DNA of 13,521 nucleotides from an uncultured Ignavibacteria bacterium (lineage in GTDB: Bacteria; Bacteroidota; Ignavibacteria; SZUA-365). The stretch lies in the NCBI GenBank assembly GCA_913060595.1, contig CAJXSA010000060.1, positions 1 to 13,521 on the forward strand, written 5' to 3'. The position numbers and the translations under genes were made by a program. The notes below the pieces were generated by a model. It was given only the letters and a program-made list of their open reading frames with translations. It did not search any database and had not been told where the DNA came from. Of the stretch, positions 13,123 to 13,521 are shown piece by piece. Positions within the stretch are counted from its first letter, which is position 1. Each line of letters starts with the position of its first letter.

Positions 13123-13521
13123 ATGCGCTTCACACTCAATCTTCTGATCTTTTTCCTTCTTGCAGTCCCTGCCTCCGCGCAGCAGGCCGACAGCCTCCGG
13201 CACTTCGTGCTTGAGGATTCGGTCGTGGTCGTCGCGGGCAGGTATGCCAGCACGCTCGCGCGGGAAACCAATTCCATCGCAGTCATCGACGGTCCCGCGA
13301 TCACCCGCATGGCGGACCACAGTCTGCTCGAGGCGCTGCAGTGGGAAGTCCCCTCGGCCTTCCTGGCGGAGACGCGTGTCGGGGGCTTCGGTGTCGGCAC
13401 TGCGGGGACGGGCATGATCTCGCTGCGCGGCATGGGAGGAAAGCCGAATACCGGTGTCGCCGTGATGATCGACGGACACCCGGATTTCATGGGCATTTTC
13501 GGCCATCCGCTGCCGGACGTC
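13123..13521 (+). CDS. TonB-dependent outer-membrane receptor, N-terminal part (3' end missing)
   Basis: The first 133 residues of a TonB-dependent receptor, open to the end of the window. A signal peptide (MRFTLNLLIFFLLAVPASA, cleavage before QQ) is followed by a TonB-box-like EDSVVVVAGR (31-40) and then the plug domain: SIAVIDGPAI, LLEALQWEVPSAF, ISLRGMGGKP (99-108) and VAVMIDG (112-118), all usual plug signatures. No carboxypeptidase-like N-terminal extension is present, so it is not a SusC-type receptor. The ATG at 13123 lacks a clear ribosome-binding site. Because it lies downstream of nikR-nikQ-nikO and behind a palindrome sharing the nikR half-site, it probably imports nickel or a nickel chelate; the substrate is inferred from context only. 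Confidence 0.88.
   Translation, partial: MRFTLNLLIFFLLAVPASAQQADSLRHFVLEDSVVVVAGRYASTLARETNSIAVIDGPAITRMADHSLLEALQWEVPSAFLAETRVGGFGVGTAGTGMISLRGMGGKPNTGVAVMIDGHPDFMGIFGHPLPDV

Overview
The window reads as chromosomal DNA from a GC-rich member of the Bacteroidota/Chlorobiota (FCB) lineage. The evidence is a type IX secretion (T9SS)-style C-terminal sorting domain on a secreted beta-helix protein, several exported proteins of kinds common in that group, and a TonB-dependent receptor. The exact phylum or class (Ignavibacteria, Kapabacteria, Rhodothermia or similar) cannot be fixed from this sequence.

Layout. (1) 1-2106, minus strand: a promoter, then a NatA-like ABC ATPase whose stop overlaps the start of a NatB/ABC-2-type permease, which runs off the left edge. 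(2) 2161-4320, minus: a small predicted outer-membrane beta-barrel protein followed 12 nt later by a large lipoprotein of unknown function. (3) 4418-6909, minus: a secreted S41-type peptidase with an N-terminal carbohydrate-binding-like Ig-fold domain, joined through a TAATG stop/start to a CPBP (CAAX-type) intramembrane protease. (4) 7115-8554, plus: a parallel beta-helix protein with a T9SS sorting tail, convergent with (5) 8600-10648, minus: a large exported transglutaminase-like protein. (6) 10858-13521, plus: a nickel module of NikR, an ECF-transporter T component and an ECF ATPase with no gap or a 4-nt overlap between genes, then about 350 nt of non-coding DNA, then the start of a TonB-dependent receptor cut off by the right edge.

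The nickel module is the most informative part. NikR keeps all four high-affinity nickel ligands. A near-ideal palindrome, GTAACACG-N11-CGTGTTAC, lies just upstream of the TonB receptor, and the same half-site GTGTTAC occurs upstream of nikR, there as a 21-bp-spaced direct repeat. This suggests one NikR regulon: outer-membrane nickel (or nickel-chelate) uptake by the receptor and inner-membrane uptake by the ECF transporter. The substrate-binding S component (NikM/CbiM) is not in the window.

The least explained structure is between the ATPase and the receptor: five diverged 51-bp tandem units (12778-13032) in exact register, each holding an imperfect palindrome, with one paired position that changes in a compensated way between units. 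I do not recognise this element.
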